A stretch of 64,000 nucleotides of DNA from Actinomycetota bacterium (GTDB lineage: Bacteria > Actinomycetota > Actinomycetes > Mycobacteriales > HKI-0501): positions 1 through 64,000 of the forward strand of contig JAVEDU010000110.1 of NCBI GenBank assembly GCA_030840805.1. The letters are read 5' to 3'. Below are positions 25,393 through 36,639 of the stretch, in pieces. Under the pieces are notes generated by a model. That model made no database searches. It was not told where the DNA came from and saw nothing but the letters and a program-made list of their open reading frames with translations. The translations under genes were made by a program, and so were the position numbers. Each line of letters starts with the position of its first letter. Within the stretch, counting starts at the first letter, position 1.

Positions 25393-26003
25393 TTGCCGGG
25401 CGCCGGGAGGACGGCCGGCGACGCGGGCACCGCGGCCGGGTTGTCGGCGGCGCGGACCCCGGACCAGAGCTTGCCGTACCAGGGGCCGTCCACCCGGGCG
25501 CGGGACGCGCGGGGCACCTCGGGGGTGTCCGAGGCGGCCGGCGGCTGCGCCGCGGACTTGTCGGTGATCACGTACGCCACCTCGCCCGGCAGCACGTACT
25601 GGAGCCGCTCACGGGCCTGCGCCTTGACGTAGGCCGGGTCGTTCCACTTCTGCCTGCGCTCCACCAGCGCCGCGATCCGCTCCCGCTGCGCGGCTTGCGC
25701 CTGTTCCATCCGGGCGATCTCGGACTGCTGTGCCAGATACCGCTGCGCCGGGTACGCCAGCGTCAGCACCAGCGCGGACAGCACCAGGCCGAGCACCGCG
25801 GCGCGGCCGGTGAGCCCGCCCCGGCGCCGGCGGGCCGGTCGGCCCGCCGCGCCCGAGCCGGTGCGGCGCTGCGGTGCCGGGCGGCTGGCCGAGGACGTCC
25901 GGGTGGTCGCCCGCGTGCCGGCCCGCCCGCCGGACGGGCGGCGGGCAGTGGCCCGGGAGCCAGGCGACTGGCTCCCGGGCGTGCGGCGGGGCGTGGCGGG
26001 CAT
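25389..26003 (-). CDS. ftsB: FtsB/DivIC-type septum formation initiator
   Basis: A 204-residue bitopic membrane protein of the divisome. An Arg/Pro/Ser-rich cytosolic N-terminus (about 1-65) precedes one transmembrane helix (AAVLGLVLSALVLTLAY) and a coiled coil (SEIARMEQAQAAQRERIAAL). The conserved FtsB/DivIC tail follows: KWNDPAYVKAQARERLQYV then PGEVAYVI. The extracytoplasmic C-terminus is Pro/Ala-rich. The start is ATG 26003, seven bases after eno. A very strong hairpin lies in codons 8-18. FtsB links FtsL and FtsQ in activating septal peptidoglycan synthesis. Confidence 0.88.
   Translation of the reverse strand: MPATPRRTPGSQSPGSRATARRPSGGRAGTRATTRTSSASRPAPQRRTGSGAAGRPARRRRGGLTGRAAVLGLVLSALVLTLAYPAQRYLAQQSEIARMEQAQAAQRERIAALVERRQKWNDPAYVKAQARERLQYVLPGEVAYVITDKSAAQPPAASDTPEVPRASRARVDGPWYGKLWSGVRAADNPAAVPASPAVLPAPGK
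25951..25980 (-). other. Perfect hairpin inside the 5' coding region of ftsB
   Basis: Two 13-base arms, GCCCGGGAGCCAG and its complement, enclose a four-base loop. It encodes part of TPGSQSPGSRA, 23-53 bases after the ftsB start. Such a GC stem could attenuate read-through from enolase into the cell-division gene or act as an RNA-processing barrier. It may also just reflect Pro-Gly-Ser codon repeats. Confidence 0.45.
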
Positions 26004-26010
26004 CGCGCTG

Positions 26011-28019
<2,009 letters not shown>

Positions 28020-28044
28020 CCGCCCGGGCCGCGGGGCGCGCCGA

Positions 28045-28518
28045 TCAGCGCGTCCCGCGGACCACCACGACCGGGCCGTCCGCGTGCCTGAGGATCTCCC
28101 GCGTCGTCGAGCCGACCAGCAGCTCACCGAGCGTGCTGTGGCCGTGCGAGCCGACGACGAGCGCCTGGCCCCCGTACTCCTTGGCCACCCGGAGCAGCGT
28201 GTCCGCCACGGTGAGCTCGTCGGCGACGGCGAGCCCGTCGGCGTCCAGCCCCAGCTCCCGCGCCAGTGCGGCGCCCTGCTGCGCCACCCGCTGAGCCTGC
28301 TCGTACATCGCCTGGTCCAGCTCGAACGCCGAGCGGACGTCCACCCCGGCGGGGGGCAGGTCGAGCGTCGGAACCTCCATCAGGTCGAACGCGCGTCCCG
28401 CCTCCCACACGACGACCACCAGCGCAGGGCGCGGGGCGAAGAGTGCGGCCGCTTCGCGGAGGGCCCGCTCCGCCGCGGGCGTGCCGTCGAAACCGATGAC
28501 CACGGGGCCGGATGCCAC
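28045..28518 (-). CDS. Universal stress protein (UspA family)
   Basis: A 157-residue single-domain Usp. VVIGFDGTPAAERALREAA is the typical first strand and helix. The ATP-binding motif GSHGHSTLGELLVGST has the G-2x-G-9x-G-S/T pattern, so it is of the nucleotide-binding type. It is ten bases downstream of the next gene on the same strand, so probably co-transcribed. The role is stress adaptation in general terms; no specific partner can be read. Confidence 0.92.
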   Translation of the reverse strand: MASGPVVIGFDGTPAAERALREAAALFAPRPALVVVVWEAGRAFDLMEVPTLDLPPAGVDVRSAFELDQAMYEQAQRVAQQGAALARELGLDADGLAVADELTVADTLLRVAKEYGGQALVVGSHGHSTLGELLVGSTTREILRHADGPVVVVRGTR

Positions 28519-28528
28519 CCGATCGACG

Positions 28529-29527
28529 CTACTCCTCGTCGGCGAGGTCGGCCGTGTACCAGTTCGTCGGCGTGACCACGTGCAGCCGGCTCCCCCGGCC
28601 GACCATGACCGGCTCGGCGGGGAGCGGGATGCCGCCGGGCAGACGCAGCGTGAGCTCTCGGCGTGGCACGAACGCCCGATCGTCCAGCGTGCCGACGACG
28701 AACCGCGAGTGCTCCTCGTCGTACCCGCCCGCGAGGCCCACCGTGGACCCGTTCACGACCATCGCCGTGGCGCCCTTCACGCGGGTGCGCCACATCCGGA
28801 GCCCGTCCCGGCCGATCCGCACGATCGGGAATCCGGAGTCGTAGTACGCCCACACCCCGTCGTCCGTGACGTTGAGCGCGTAGCAGTCCAGCACCGGCGG
28901 TACGCCCTCCGGCGGCGCGTAGCTCCAGAAGTCGTCGACCCCCGGCCCGAACCGGACCAGGCCCGGCGCCCCGATCGGCGGCGGCGCGCCGTGCTCGCCC
29001 CAGCCGAGGTTCCCGGCCACGCCCTGCTCGGTGTACCCGACCCACACCGCGCCGGTGCCGTCCGCGAACACGTGCTGGGCGCCGTCACCGAAGGTCGCCT
29101 CGGTGAGCAACCGGCCGGCGCGGTCGTACACCGCGGCGTTGCGCTCGGCGCCACCCGGCCGCCACTCGCAGGCCGCGCCGACGAGGACCAACCGGCCGCC
29201 GGGCAGCAGCTGCGGGACGGGGAAGCTCAACGCCACGTCCTCCAGCCAGATCACCTCGACCCGGTCGGGGAGGTGGACGGTGACGCGGACCGGTACGCCG
29301 GGGACGCGACCGCCGCCCCGGCCGCCCGCCCGCTGCGCCACCCGGCCGGACATCAGCAGCTCACGGACCTCCGGGTCCGACCACAGCGCGACGAGCTCGC
29401 CGCGGGGCCCGACCGACGCCTCCACCAGCACGTCGCCGCGCAGGGGCGGCAGCAGCTCACCGCGGTGACGGAGTTCCTCGACGCCACGTTCGACCCTGCG
29501 GCGTCCCCACGCGATTCCAATCGGCAC
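28529..29527 (-). CDS. Unknown protein, probably a beta-propeller
   Basis: I do not recognise this 332-residue protein. It is cytosolic in appearance, with no signal peptide. It is rich in short beta segments ending in Asp-Gly turns (GRLVLVGAACEW, GTGAVWVGYTEQGVAGNLGWG, DDGVWAYYDSGFPIVRIGRDG), which suggests a propeller of four to six blades. Trp and Tyr content is high. It starts at GTG 29527 and lies ten bases before the Usp gene. Homologues in other actinomycetes probably carry no function assignment. Confidence 0.7.
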   Translation of the reverse strand: MPIGIAWGRRRVERGVEELRHRGELLPPLRGDVLVEASVGPRGELVALWSDPEVRELLMSGRVAQRAGGRGGGRVPGVPVRVTVHLPDRVEVIWLEDVALSFPVPQLLPGGRLVLVGAACEWRPGGAERNAAVYDRAGRLLTEATFGDGAQHVFADGTGAVWVGYTEQGVAGNLGWGEHGAPPPIGAPGLVRFGPGVDDFWSYAPPEGVPPVLDCYALNVTDDGVWAYYDSGFPIVRIGRDGLRMWRTRVKGATAMVVNGSTVGLAGGYDEEHSRFVVGTLDDRAFVPRRELTLRLPGGIPLPAEPVMVGRGSRLHVVTPTNWYTADLADEE

Positions 29528-29617
29528 AGGGCCATGATGCCCGAGATTGCGCGTCCGGACCGGCTCGGCCCGGGAACGTCCACGATGGACGCGTACGCCG
29601 GTTGCGGCCGGTGATTC

Positions 29618-31222
29618 TCAGCTCACGCCGAGCAATGCGGAGAGATGACGGGGCGACGGTGAGCCGTGCGCCAGCATCGCGTCGTGCCACGCTCGCGGCG
29701 TCGTACCGCCCGGGCGGGCGGCCCCGATCGCGGCCACCTCGGTGTACCCGACGAAGTAGGTGGACAGCTGCGCGGAGGTGAGCAGCGACCGCCGCCACTT
29801 GCCGGCCGCCTCGCCCTCCTCCTGGAAGCCGCGGCCCGTCATCAGGGCCATCGCGTCCTCTTCGGACAGGTCGGCGCAGTGCACGCCACGGTCGAGGAGC
29901 GCGTTGATCGTCATGCGCAGCTGCATCTTCAGCTGCTGGAGCTTCACCGGCAGCCCGCCGTACCCGGCATCGGTCATCGCCTGCTCGGCGTACACGGCCC
30001 AGCCCTCGATGAACGACCCCGACGCGCACACGGCCCGCACCCGAGTGGACCCCCGGAACCGGCGGGAGTGCGACAGCTGCACGTGGTGACCGGGCATCGC
30101 CTCGTGCACGGTCAGCCCGTGCAGGAGGTGGTCGTTGTACTCCCGGTAGAACGACTCCACCCGCTCCGGCGACCAGTCGGCCGGCGTCGGCGAGATGGTG
30201 AAGAACGTGGGCACCGTCGCCGGCTCCAGCGGCCCCGGCGCGTCGCAGTACGCCACCGCGACGCCGCGCGCGAACTCCGGCATCTCGACGATCTCGCACG
30301 GATCACCGGGCAGGCCGACGAGGTCGTACCGCCGGACGAAGTCGGTGGTGTCCGCCAGCGCGGCCGCTGCCTTGCCGACGATGGTGGCGTTGTCCGGCCG
30401 GTCCTCGGCGAGCCGGGCCAGGGCCGCGCGCACCGACCGGTCGCCGGTCAGCTGTTCGGCGACGTCGGCGATCTCCTCCGACAGCCGCTCCAGGTCCGCC
30501 TCCGCGCGCCGCTGGAGCTCGCCCGCGGTGAGATCGGAGTCCAGCGCGTGCCAGAGCTTGGCCTCCCACAGCCGGGAACCGAGGCGCGGGTCCCGGCCCG
30601 GCTCGGTCAGCCGCTCCCGGAGCCGGTCCCGGTGCCGGTTCACCGCCGCGAGGGCCTCGGCGACCGGCTTGCGGACGAGGTCGGCGCCGCCCGGCACCTG
30701 GTCCGCGAACGCCACCACCTCGTCCCGGATGAGCCGCTCGGTGCCGTCCCATTGCGCCAGCGCCGTCTCGACATGGACCGCCGGGCAGTCGGTGAGCACG
30801 GCGTCCGCGGTCGCGAGGGCGTCCGGCAGTGCCTCCAGGCGTGCGCTGAGGGCGGTCAGGCGCTCGGCGGCGGGTGCCGTGGGCCGGGCCATCAGGCCGT
30901 GGAGCAGGAAGCCGGGGTTGTGCACGAGCGGGTTCCACTCGTGCTCGCGCAGCTCGGTGAGGTCGAACAGGCGGGCATCGACGGCCGCCGACAGCAGCTC
31001 GAGGTCGACGGCGTCCTCGGCGTCGAGCTCATCGGGGTCGACCTCGGCCAGCACGTCGCCCGCCTGCCGGAGCTCGGCGACCCGGGCGCGTACGGCGGCG
31101 TCGGAGTGGTCCGGCAGGACGGCGTCCAGGCGGTGGTCCCCGACCGCCCTGGCGAGCTCCGGGTCGGCGAGCAGGAGGCCGTCGATGATCTGTTCGGCGA
31201 GCGGGACGAAGTCGTGGGGCAT
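29618..31222 (-). CDS. DUF885 metallopeptidase-like protein
   Basis: This 534-residue all-helical protein carries the zinc motif HEAMPGHH (His373, Glu374, His379, His380) and a downstream Glu in EGWAVYAEQAM. This is the gluzincin-like arrangement of DUF885, distantly related to M32/M3-type carboxypeptidases. No signal sequence is present, so it is intracellular. The ATG follows the mazG stop by nine bases, placing it in the mfd-lipoprotein-mazG run. Peptidase activity is plausible, but the substrate is unknown. Confidence 0.85.
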   Translation of the reverse strand: MPHDFVPLAEQIIDGLLLADPELARAVGDHRLDAVLPDHSDAAVRARVAELRQAGDVLAEVDPDELDAEDAVDLELLSAAVDARLFDLTELREHEWNPLVHNPGFLLHGLMARPTAPAAERLTALSARLEALPDALATADAVLTDCPAVHVETALAQWDGTERLIRDEVVAFADQVPGGADLVRKPVAEALAAVNRHRDRLRERLTEPGRDPRLGSRLWEAKLWHALDSDLTAGELQRRAEADLERLSEEIADVAEQLTGDRSVRAALARLAEDRPDNATIVGKAAAALADTTDFVRRYDLVGLPGDPCEIVEMPEFARGVAVAYCDAPGPLEPATVPTFFTISPTPADWSPERVESFYREYNDHLLHGLTVHEAMPGHHVQLSHSRRFRGSTRVRAVCASGSFIEGWAVYAEQAMTDAGYGGLPVKLQQLKMQLRMTINALLDRGVHCADLSEEDAMALMTGRGFQEEGEAAGKWRRSLLTSAQLSTYFVGYTEVAAIGAARPGGTTPRAWHDAMLAHGSPSPRHLSALLGVS

Positions 31223-31231
31223 GCGCCGACC

Positions 31232-32200
31232 CTAGGCGTTCTCCGCCGCCCGCACGGCGTCCGCGAATCGGAGCGCCTCCGCCCGGAGGGCCGCCTCCGC
31301 GTCGATCCCGCGGTCCCGCGCCGCCGCGACGAGGCCGAACAGCGTCCGGCCCAGCTCGTCGGCGGACGCCACCGCGGACGGTGCGGCCCCGGCGTGCGGC
31401 GTATCGACCTCGACCCCGGCCCGGCCGGCCCGGGACAGGTACTTCGCCGCCAGAGACAGTGCGGGCTGGGAGAGCGCCACGCCCTCGGTCACGGACTCGC
31501 GCCCCTTCTCGGCCTGTTTGATCTCGTGCCAGTTCGCGTTCACCTCGGCGGCGCCGTCCACCGTGACGTCGGCGAAGACGTGCGGGTGCCGCCGCACCAG
31601 CTTCGCGACGAGGTCACCGGCCACGTCGTCGACCGACCACCGCTCGCCGGCGGGCAGCTCCTCGGCGAGCCGCGCGTGGAAGGCGACCTGGAGCAGCACA
31701 TCGCCCAGCTCCTCCCGGAGCGCGTCCAGGTCGTCGTCGACGAGCGCGTCGTGCGCCTCGTACGCCTCCTCGAGCAGGTACGGCGTGAGGCTGGCATGGG
31801 TCTGCTCGGCGTCCCAGGGGCAGCCGCCCGGCGAGCGCAGCCGATCCATCACCGCGACGACGTCGAGCAGCCGGGCGCCGGGCGGGTCCCAGGAGCCGAA
31901 CATGACCTCCACGGTCACGTCGTGATGCCCGGCGGTGAGCGCGGTCGTGAGGCCGGCGTCGCCGTCCGGCCCGGCCAGCCACACGGCCGTCTCGGAGCCC
32001 TCGAGCAGGACGGCGATCTCGTCCGCGCGCGCGCCACCGACCACGGTCACGGCGACCCCGGCGGCCCGCAGCGCCGCCACGGCGGACGTGTCGGCCTGCG
32101 CGTACACCGGCGCGGACCGGACGAGATCCCAGGCCTCGGCGGTCAGCAGACCCGCCGGCAGGCGCGGCGAGGTGACGAGGAAGACGACCCGCGCGGTCAC
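31232..32200 (-). CDS. mazG: Nucleoside triphosphate pyrophosphohydrolase MazG
   Basis: A 322-residue enzyme that hydrolyses (d)NTPs to NMP and pyrophosphate, part of nucleotide-pool cleaning. The MazG core starts at VMDRLRSPGGCPWDAEQTH, and LLEEAYEAHDAL with EELGDVLLQVAFHA forms the EExxE...ExxD magnesium site. The N-terminal 110 residues are a tetrapyrrole-methylase-like remnant, as in mycobacterial MazG. Only one core is clear; the C-terminal part is divergent. The GTG start overlaps the preceding lipoprotein gene by four bases. Confidence 0.92.
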   Translation of the reverse strand: MTARVVFLVTSPRLPAGLLTAEAWDLVRSAPVYAQADTSAVAALRAAGVAVTVVGGARADEIAVLLEGSETAVWLAGPDGDAGLTTALTAGHHDVTVEVMFGSWDPPGARLLDVVAVMDRLRSPGGCPWDAEQTHASLTPYLLEEAYEAHDALVDDDLDALREELGDVLLQVAFHARLAEELPAGERWSVDDVAGDLVAKLVRRHPHVFADVTVDGAAEVNANWHEIKQAEKGRESVTEGVALSQPALSLAAKYLSRAGRAGVEVDTPHAGAAPSAVASADELGRTLFGLVAAARDRGIDAEAALRAEALRFADAVRAAENA

Positions 32201-32805
32201 GGCGCGGCCGGGACCTGACCCTGCGGCGCGGCGGCGGGGTCGGGCGAGAGCTGCTTGATGCCGGGCTCGACCGCCGGCAGAACGAGCGCCTGCTGGACGT
32301 CGAACTTGCCGTATCGCGGGTTCACGGTCACCCGCTGCGCGTCCGCGGCCGCGGAGCGCAGCTGCGCCATCCGGGCCTGCACCTCCGCCACCTGGGCGTC
32401 GGTGAGGCCGGCGCTCCCGCCTCCGACCGCCCGCGCGAGCGCGTTCTGGACCGAGACGAAGTATCCGGCGAGCGTGCCGAACACGTCCGGCGACACCCCG
32501 AGCTGCGCCGCCTGGGCCCGGATCTGCTCGTCCTCGCGGGCCCCCGCCACGAACGCGCCGCTGACCTCGATGTGGTTCTTGTCGGCCACCGCCCGCAGCA
32601 GCTGGGTCTGGATGAGGACGTTCAGGGTGTTCTGCGCCGCCTCGCCGCGCGGGCCCTGCGGCGAGCTCGCGACCGCGCGGTCCAGCTGCGTGGTCGTGAT
32701 CCGGTGGTCGCCCACGTACGCCGCGGTGCCGGCATGCGACTGGCAGCCGGCGGTACCGGCCAGGGCGGCCACGGCGAGGGCGGCAACGAGCACACGACGG
32801 ATCAA
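32197..32805 (-). CDS. SurA-N-like lipoprotein
   Basis: A 202-residue predicted lipoprotein. I use TTG 32805, seven bases after GGGAG. The signal sequence ends in LAGTAGC with Cys21 as lipidation site. The mature region (AYVGDHRITTTQLDRAV, then a helix-rich segment to about 165) resembles the N-terminal chaperone domain of SurA/PrsA-type foldases. No parvulin isomerase domain follows. Such proteins lie beside mfd and mazG in many actinomycetes. A role as a secreted chaperone is inference. It starts 47 bases after mfd and overlaps mazG. Confidence 0.78.
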   Translation of the reverse strand: MIRRVLVAALAVAALAGTAGCQSHAGTAAYVGDHRITTTQLDRAVASSPQGPRGEAAQNTLNVLIQTQLLRAVADKNHIEVSGAFVAGAREDEQIRAQAAQLGVSPDVFGTLAGYFVSVQNALARAVGGGSAGLTDAQVAEVQARMAQLRSAAADAQRVTVNPRYGKFDVQQALVLPAVEPGIKQLSPDPAAAPQGQVPAAP

Positions 32806-32852
32806 GGCGTCACTCCCGGGAGGTCGGTACGAATCCCTCCACCCTGCCACAG

Positions 32853-35800
32853 TCACGAACCGACCGTGACCGGCTCGGGGGCGAGGGCGTCGATGACGCC
32901 GGACGCCCACTCCAGCAGCTCGGTGTCGCGCAGCGCCCGGCCGCCGATCCGGGCGGTGGTCGGCGCCGGGATGGCCACCGCACCCACCGTCTGCTTGTAC
33001 ATCGAGCCCGGGTACAGCCGCTGCAGCCGCATGACCCGGCTCTCCGCCAGGGGCAGCGGGGAGAACCGCACGTTCTTGCCCTGGAGCGACACCTCGGTCA
33101 GCCCTGCCTTGCGCGCCTTGACCCGGAACGCGGCCACCGCGAACAGGTTCTGCACCGGCTGCGGCAGCACGCCGTACCGGTCCACGACCTCCGCGCGTAC
33201 CGCCTCGAGGCCCGCCTCGTCGGTGATCGCCGCGAGCTTGCGGTACGCCTCCAGCCGCAGTCGCTCACCCGGCACGTAGTCGTGCGGCAGGTGCGCGTCC
33301 ACCGGGAGGTCGACCTTGACCTCGACGGTCTCCTCCGGCGCCTCGCCCTTGTACTCGGCGACGGCCTCGCCGACGAGCCGGACGTACAGGTCGAAGCCGA
33401 CGTTGGCGATGTGGCCGGACTGCTCGCCGCCGAGCAGGTTGCCCGCCCCACGGATCTCCAGGTCCTTCATCGCCACGGCCATGCCCGAGCCGAGGTCGGT
33501 GTTCTGGGCCAGCGTGGCGAGCCGGTCGTGCGCCGTCTCGGTGAGCGGCTTCTCCGGCGGGTACAGGAAGTAGGCGTACGCGCGCTCGCGGGCGCGGCCC
33601 ACCCGGCCGCGGATCTGGTGCAGCTGCGACAGTCCGAAGGCGTCCGCCCGCTCGACGACGAGCGTGTTCGCGTTCGGGATGTCCAGACCGGACTCCACGA
33701 TCGTGGTGGAGACGAGGACGTCGAAGTCCTTCTCGTCGAAGCCCACCATCACGCGCTCCAGGACGTCCTCGTGCATCTGACCGTGGGCGACGGCGATGCG
33801 CGCCTCGGGCACCAGGTCGCGGAGCCGCTGCGCCGCGCGCTCGATCGACTCGACCCGGTTGTGCAGGTAGTACACCTGCCCGTCGCGGAGCAGCTCGCGG
33901 CGGACCGCCGCGGCGATCTGCCGCTCCTCGTACGGGCCGACATAGGTGAGCACCGGGTGGCGCTCCTCCGGCGGCGTGAGGATCGTCGACATCTCCCGGA
34001 TCCCGGTCATGCTCATCTCGAGCGTTCGCGGGATCGGGGTCGCGGACATCGTGAGGACGTCCACGCTCGCGCGGACCGTCTTCAGGTGCTCCTTGTGCTC
34101 CACACCGAACCGCTGCTCCTCGTCCACCACGACCAGGCCGAGGTCCTTGAAGCGGGTGGAGCTCTGCAGCAGCCGGTGGGTGCCGACCACGATGTCCACG
34201 GTGCCCTCGGCGAGCCCGCGGACGACCTCGGCCGCCTCGGCGTCGGTCTGGAACCGGGACAGCTGCTTGATGGTCACCGGGAACTGGGACATCCGGTCGG
34301 TGAACGTCTGGAAGTGCTGCTTGGCGAGCAGCGTCGTCGGCACGAGCACCGCGACCTGCTTGCCGTCCTGCACGGCCTTGAACGCGGCCCGCACGGCGAT
34401 CTCGGTCTTGCCGTACCCGACGTCACCGGCGATGACCCGGTCCATCGGGTACTGCTTCTCCATGTCGGCCTTGACCTCCTCGATGGCGGTCAGCTGGTCC
34501 GGCGTCTCGGTGTACGGGAACGCGTCCTCGAGCTCACGCTGCCACGGCGTGTCCGGGCCGAACGCGTGCCCCGGCGTGGAGGTGCGTGCCGCGTACAGCC
34601 GGATCAGCTCGCCGGCGATCTCCTTGACCGCCTTGCGCGCGCGGCCCTTCGCCTTCTGCCAGTCCGCGCCGCCCATCCGGTGCAGGGTCGGCGCCTCGCC
34701 GCCCACGTACCGGGTGAGCTGGTCGAGCGCGTCGGTCGGGACGAACAGCCGGTCGCCCGGTTGTCCCCGCTTGCCCGGCGCGTACTCCAGGATCAGGTAC
34801 TCGCGCTCGCCGCCGTTGATGGTGCGGCGGATCATCTCGACGTACCGGCCCACGCCGTGCTGCTCGTGCACCACGTAGTCGCCGGGCTGGAGCTGGAGCG
34901 GGTCGACGGCGTTGCGGCGGCGGGAGGGCAGCCGCGTCTCGCGGGTACCGACCCCGCGCGCGCCGGTGATGTCGGCCTCCCCGAGGACGGCGACGCGTGG
35001 CCCGGCGAGCGTGAAGCCCCGGTCCAGCCGACCGGTGGTGATCGTGACCGAGCCGGGCTTCGGGGCGTCGTCGATGCTCGGGACGAGGGTCGCACCGAGG
35101 TCGTGCTCGGCCAGGACCTCCAGGGCGCGCTGCGCGGTGCCGTGGCCGGCGAAGACGAGGACGGTGGCCCAGCCCTGCGCGGCCCAGCCCCGGACATCAC
35201 CCACCGCACGGTCGGTCTCGCCGCGGTAGTTGTCGGCGGCCCGTGCCTCCAGGGTCAGGCCGGCGCCGGCGTCCGGGGCCCCGTCGTCCTGCGGCGCGGC
35301 GCCGAACGGGCTCACCGACCACCAGGGCAGCCCCAGGTCCGATGCCGCCTGCCGCACGTGGGCGAGGTCGCGGAAGGCCGCGGCGCCGAGGTCCACCGGC
35401 GCGGTGCCGCCGCCCGCCGCGGCGGCCCAGGACGCGCCGAGGAACTCGTCGCTGGTCGCGACCAGGTCGTGCGCGCGGGTCCGGATGCGCTCCGGGTCGG
35501 CGAGGACGACATGGGTACCGGCGGGCATCGCGTGGAGCAGCAGTTCGAGCGAGTCGCCGCCCAGCAGCGCCGGGGTGAGGGACTCCATGCCCTCGACCGC
35601 CGTGCCGTCGGCGAGCTTGTCGAGCATCTCGCGCAGCTCGGGGTGGCGCTCGGCCAGGACGCGCGCCTGCTCCCGCACCTCGGGGGTGAGCAGCAGCTCG
35701 CGGCACGGCGGGGCCCACAGACCGTGCGTCGCCACCTCCAGCGAGCGCTGGTCGACGACCGCGAAGTACCGGACCTCCTCGACCTCGTCGCCCCAGAACT

Positions 35801-36416
35801 CGACCCGGAGCGGGTGCTCCTCGGTCGGCGGGAACACGTCGAGGATGCCGCCGCGTACCGCGAACTCGCCGCGCTTCTCGACCAGGTCGACCCGGGCGTA
35901 CGCGATGTCGACGAGCCGCTCGACGGTCGCCTCCAGGGACGCCTCGGTCCCGGCGGCGAGCTCGACCGGCGCCAGGTCGCCGAGACCGGCCGGCATGGGC
36001 TGGAGGACGCTGCGGATCGGCGCGACGACGACCTGCACCGGGCCCGTGGTGGGGTCGTCCGTGCTCGGGTGGGCGAGCCGGCGCAGGACCGCGAGCCGGC
36101 GGCCGACCGTGTCCGCGCGCGGGGAGAGGCGCTCGTGCGGCAGCGTCTCCCAGGACGGGAACGTCACGATGCCGTCCGCGGGCAGCAGGCAGGTCAGCGC
36201 CGCGGCGAGGTCGTCGGCCTCCCGGCTGGTGGCCGTGACCGCGAGGACGGGGCGGCCCGCCCCGCCGCGGCCGGGGTCACCGGCGAGGGCCGCGACCACG
36301 AACGGACGCAGCGCCTCCGGTGCGGTGAGGTCGACGGAGTCGGTACCGGCCGCCTGCACCGCCGCGGTGAGCGCGGGGTCGGCGACGACGGCGTCGAGCA
36401 GACCGGCAAGGGTCAT
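32853..36416 (-). CDS. mfd: Transcription-repair coupling factor Mfd
   Basis: This 1187-residue DNA translocase removes stalled RNA polymerase and recruits UvrA. The N-terminal UvrB-like module (about 1-350) is followed by the RNA-polymerase-interacting domain ([15 protein letters not shown]). The SF2 motor has Walker [10 protein letters not shown] with Lys670, DEEQRFG as motif II and the TRG-region QIRGRVGRA. The C-terminal D7 domain, which masks UvrA binding, completes it. Length is normal. ATG 36416 follows GGAGG by nine bases. It is divergent from ppc, with a palindromic repeat between them. Confidence 0.97.
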   Translation of the reverse strand: MTLAGLLDAVVADPALTAAVQAAGTDSVDLTAPEALRPFVVAALAGDPGRGGAGRPVLAVTATSREADDLAAALTCLLPADGIVTFPSWETLPHERLSPRADTVGRRLAVLRRLAHPSTDDPTTGPVQVVVAPIRSVLQPMPAGLGDLAPVELAAGTEASLEATVERLVDIAYARVDLVEKRGEFAVRGGILDVFPPTEEHPLRVEFWGDEVEEVRYFAVVDQRSLEVATHGLWAPPCRELLLTPEVREQARVLAERHPELREMLDKLADGTAVEGMESLTPALLGGDSLELLLHAMPAGTHVVLADPERIRTRAHDLVATSDEFLGASWAAAAGGGTAPVDLGAAAFRDLAHVRQAASDLGLPWWSVSPFGAAPQDDGAPDAGAGLTLEARAADNYRGETDRAVGDVRGWAAQGWATVLVFAGHGTAQRALEVLAEHDLGATLVPSIDDAPKPGSVTITTGRLDRGFTLAGPRVAVLGEADITGARGVGTRETRLPSRRRNAVDPLQLQPGDYVVHEQHGVGRYVEMIRRTINGGEREYLILEYAPGKRGQPGDRLFVPTDALDQLTRYVGGEAPTLHRMGGADWQKAKGRARKAVKEIAGELIRLYAARTSTPGHAFGPDTPWQRELEDAFPYTETPDQLTAIEEVKADMEKQYPMDRVIAGDVGYGKTEIAVRAAFKAVQDGKQVAVLVPTTLLAKQHFQTFTDRMSQFPVTIKQLSRFQTDAEAAEVVRGLAEGTVDIVVGTHRLLQSSTRFKDLGLVVVDEEQRFGVEHKEHLKTVRASVDVLTMSATPIPRTLEMSMTGIREMSTILTPPEERHPVLTYVGPYEERQIAAAVRRELLRDGQVYYLHNRVESIERAAQRLRDLVPEARIAVAHGQMHEDVLERVMVGFDEKDFDVLVSTTIVESGLDIPNANTLVVERADAFGLSQLHQIRGRVGRARERAYAYFLYPPEKPLTETAHDRLATLAQNTDLGSGMAVAMKDLEIRGAGNLLGGEQSGHIANVGFDLYVRLVGEAVAEYKGEAPEETVEVKVDLPVDAHLPHDYVPGERLRLEAYRKLAAITDEAGLEAVRAEVVDRYGVLPQPVQNLFAVAAFRVKARKAGLTEVSLQGKNVRFSPLPLAESRVMRLQRLYPGSMYKQTVGAVAIPAPTTARIGGRALRDTELLEWASGVIDALAPEPVTVGS

Positions 36417-36507
36417 GGTGTGGAGCCTCCGGGCACACGCAAAGCCCCCAACCGTGATGGACAGGGGGTAGAGCCCAAGCCTACGCCGGGATCTCGACGC
36501 CCCTTCG

Positions 36508-36571
36508 CGTTGATCATGGGGTTGTCGGCAGACCCGCCGGCGTGTCGGGCCGAAGCCCCACGATCACCGCG
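36508..36571. repeat. Dispersed palindromic intergenic element, copy A
   Basis: Arms TGATCATGGGGTTGTCGGC (36511-36529) and GCCGAAGCCCCACGATCA (36550-36567) form an imperfect hairpin with an inner GACC/GTGTC stem. Copy B at 56859-56912 has the same core sequence and architecture. This copy sits in the divergent mfd/ppc promoter region. A second small palindrome, GATCACC-GCGG-GTGGTGATC, follows directly. Confidence 0.7.
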
Positions 36572-36639
36572 GGTGGTGATCGCGGCGGGACCCTCGTTAC
36601 GCTCCGGAACGGACACCCCACGACGCCCCGGAGGCCCCC

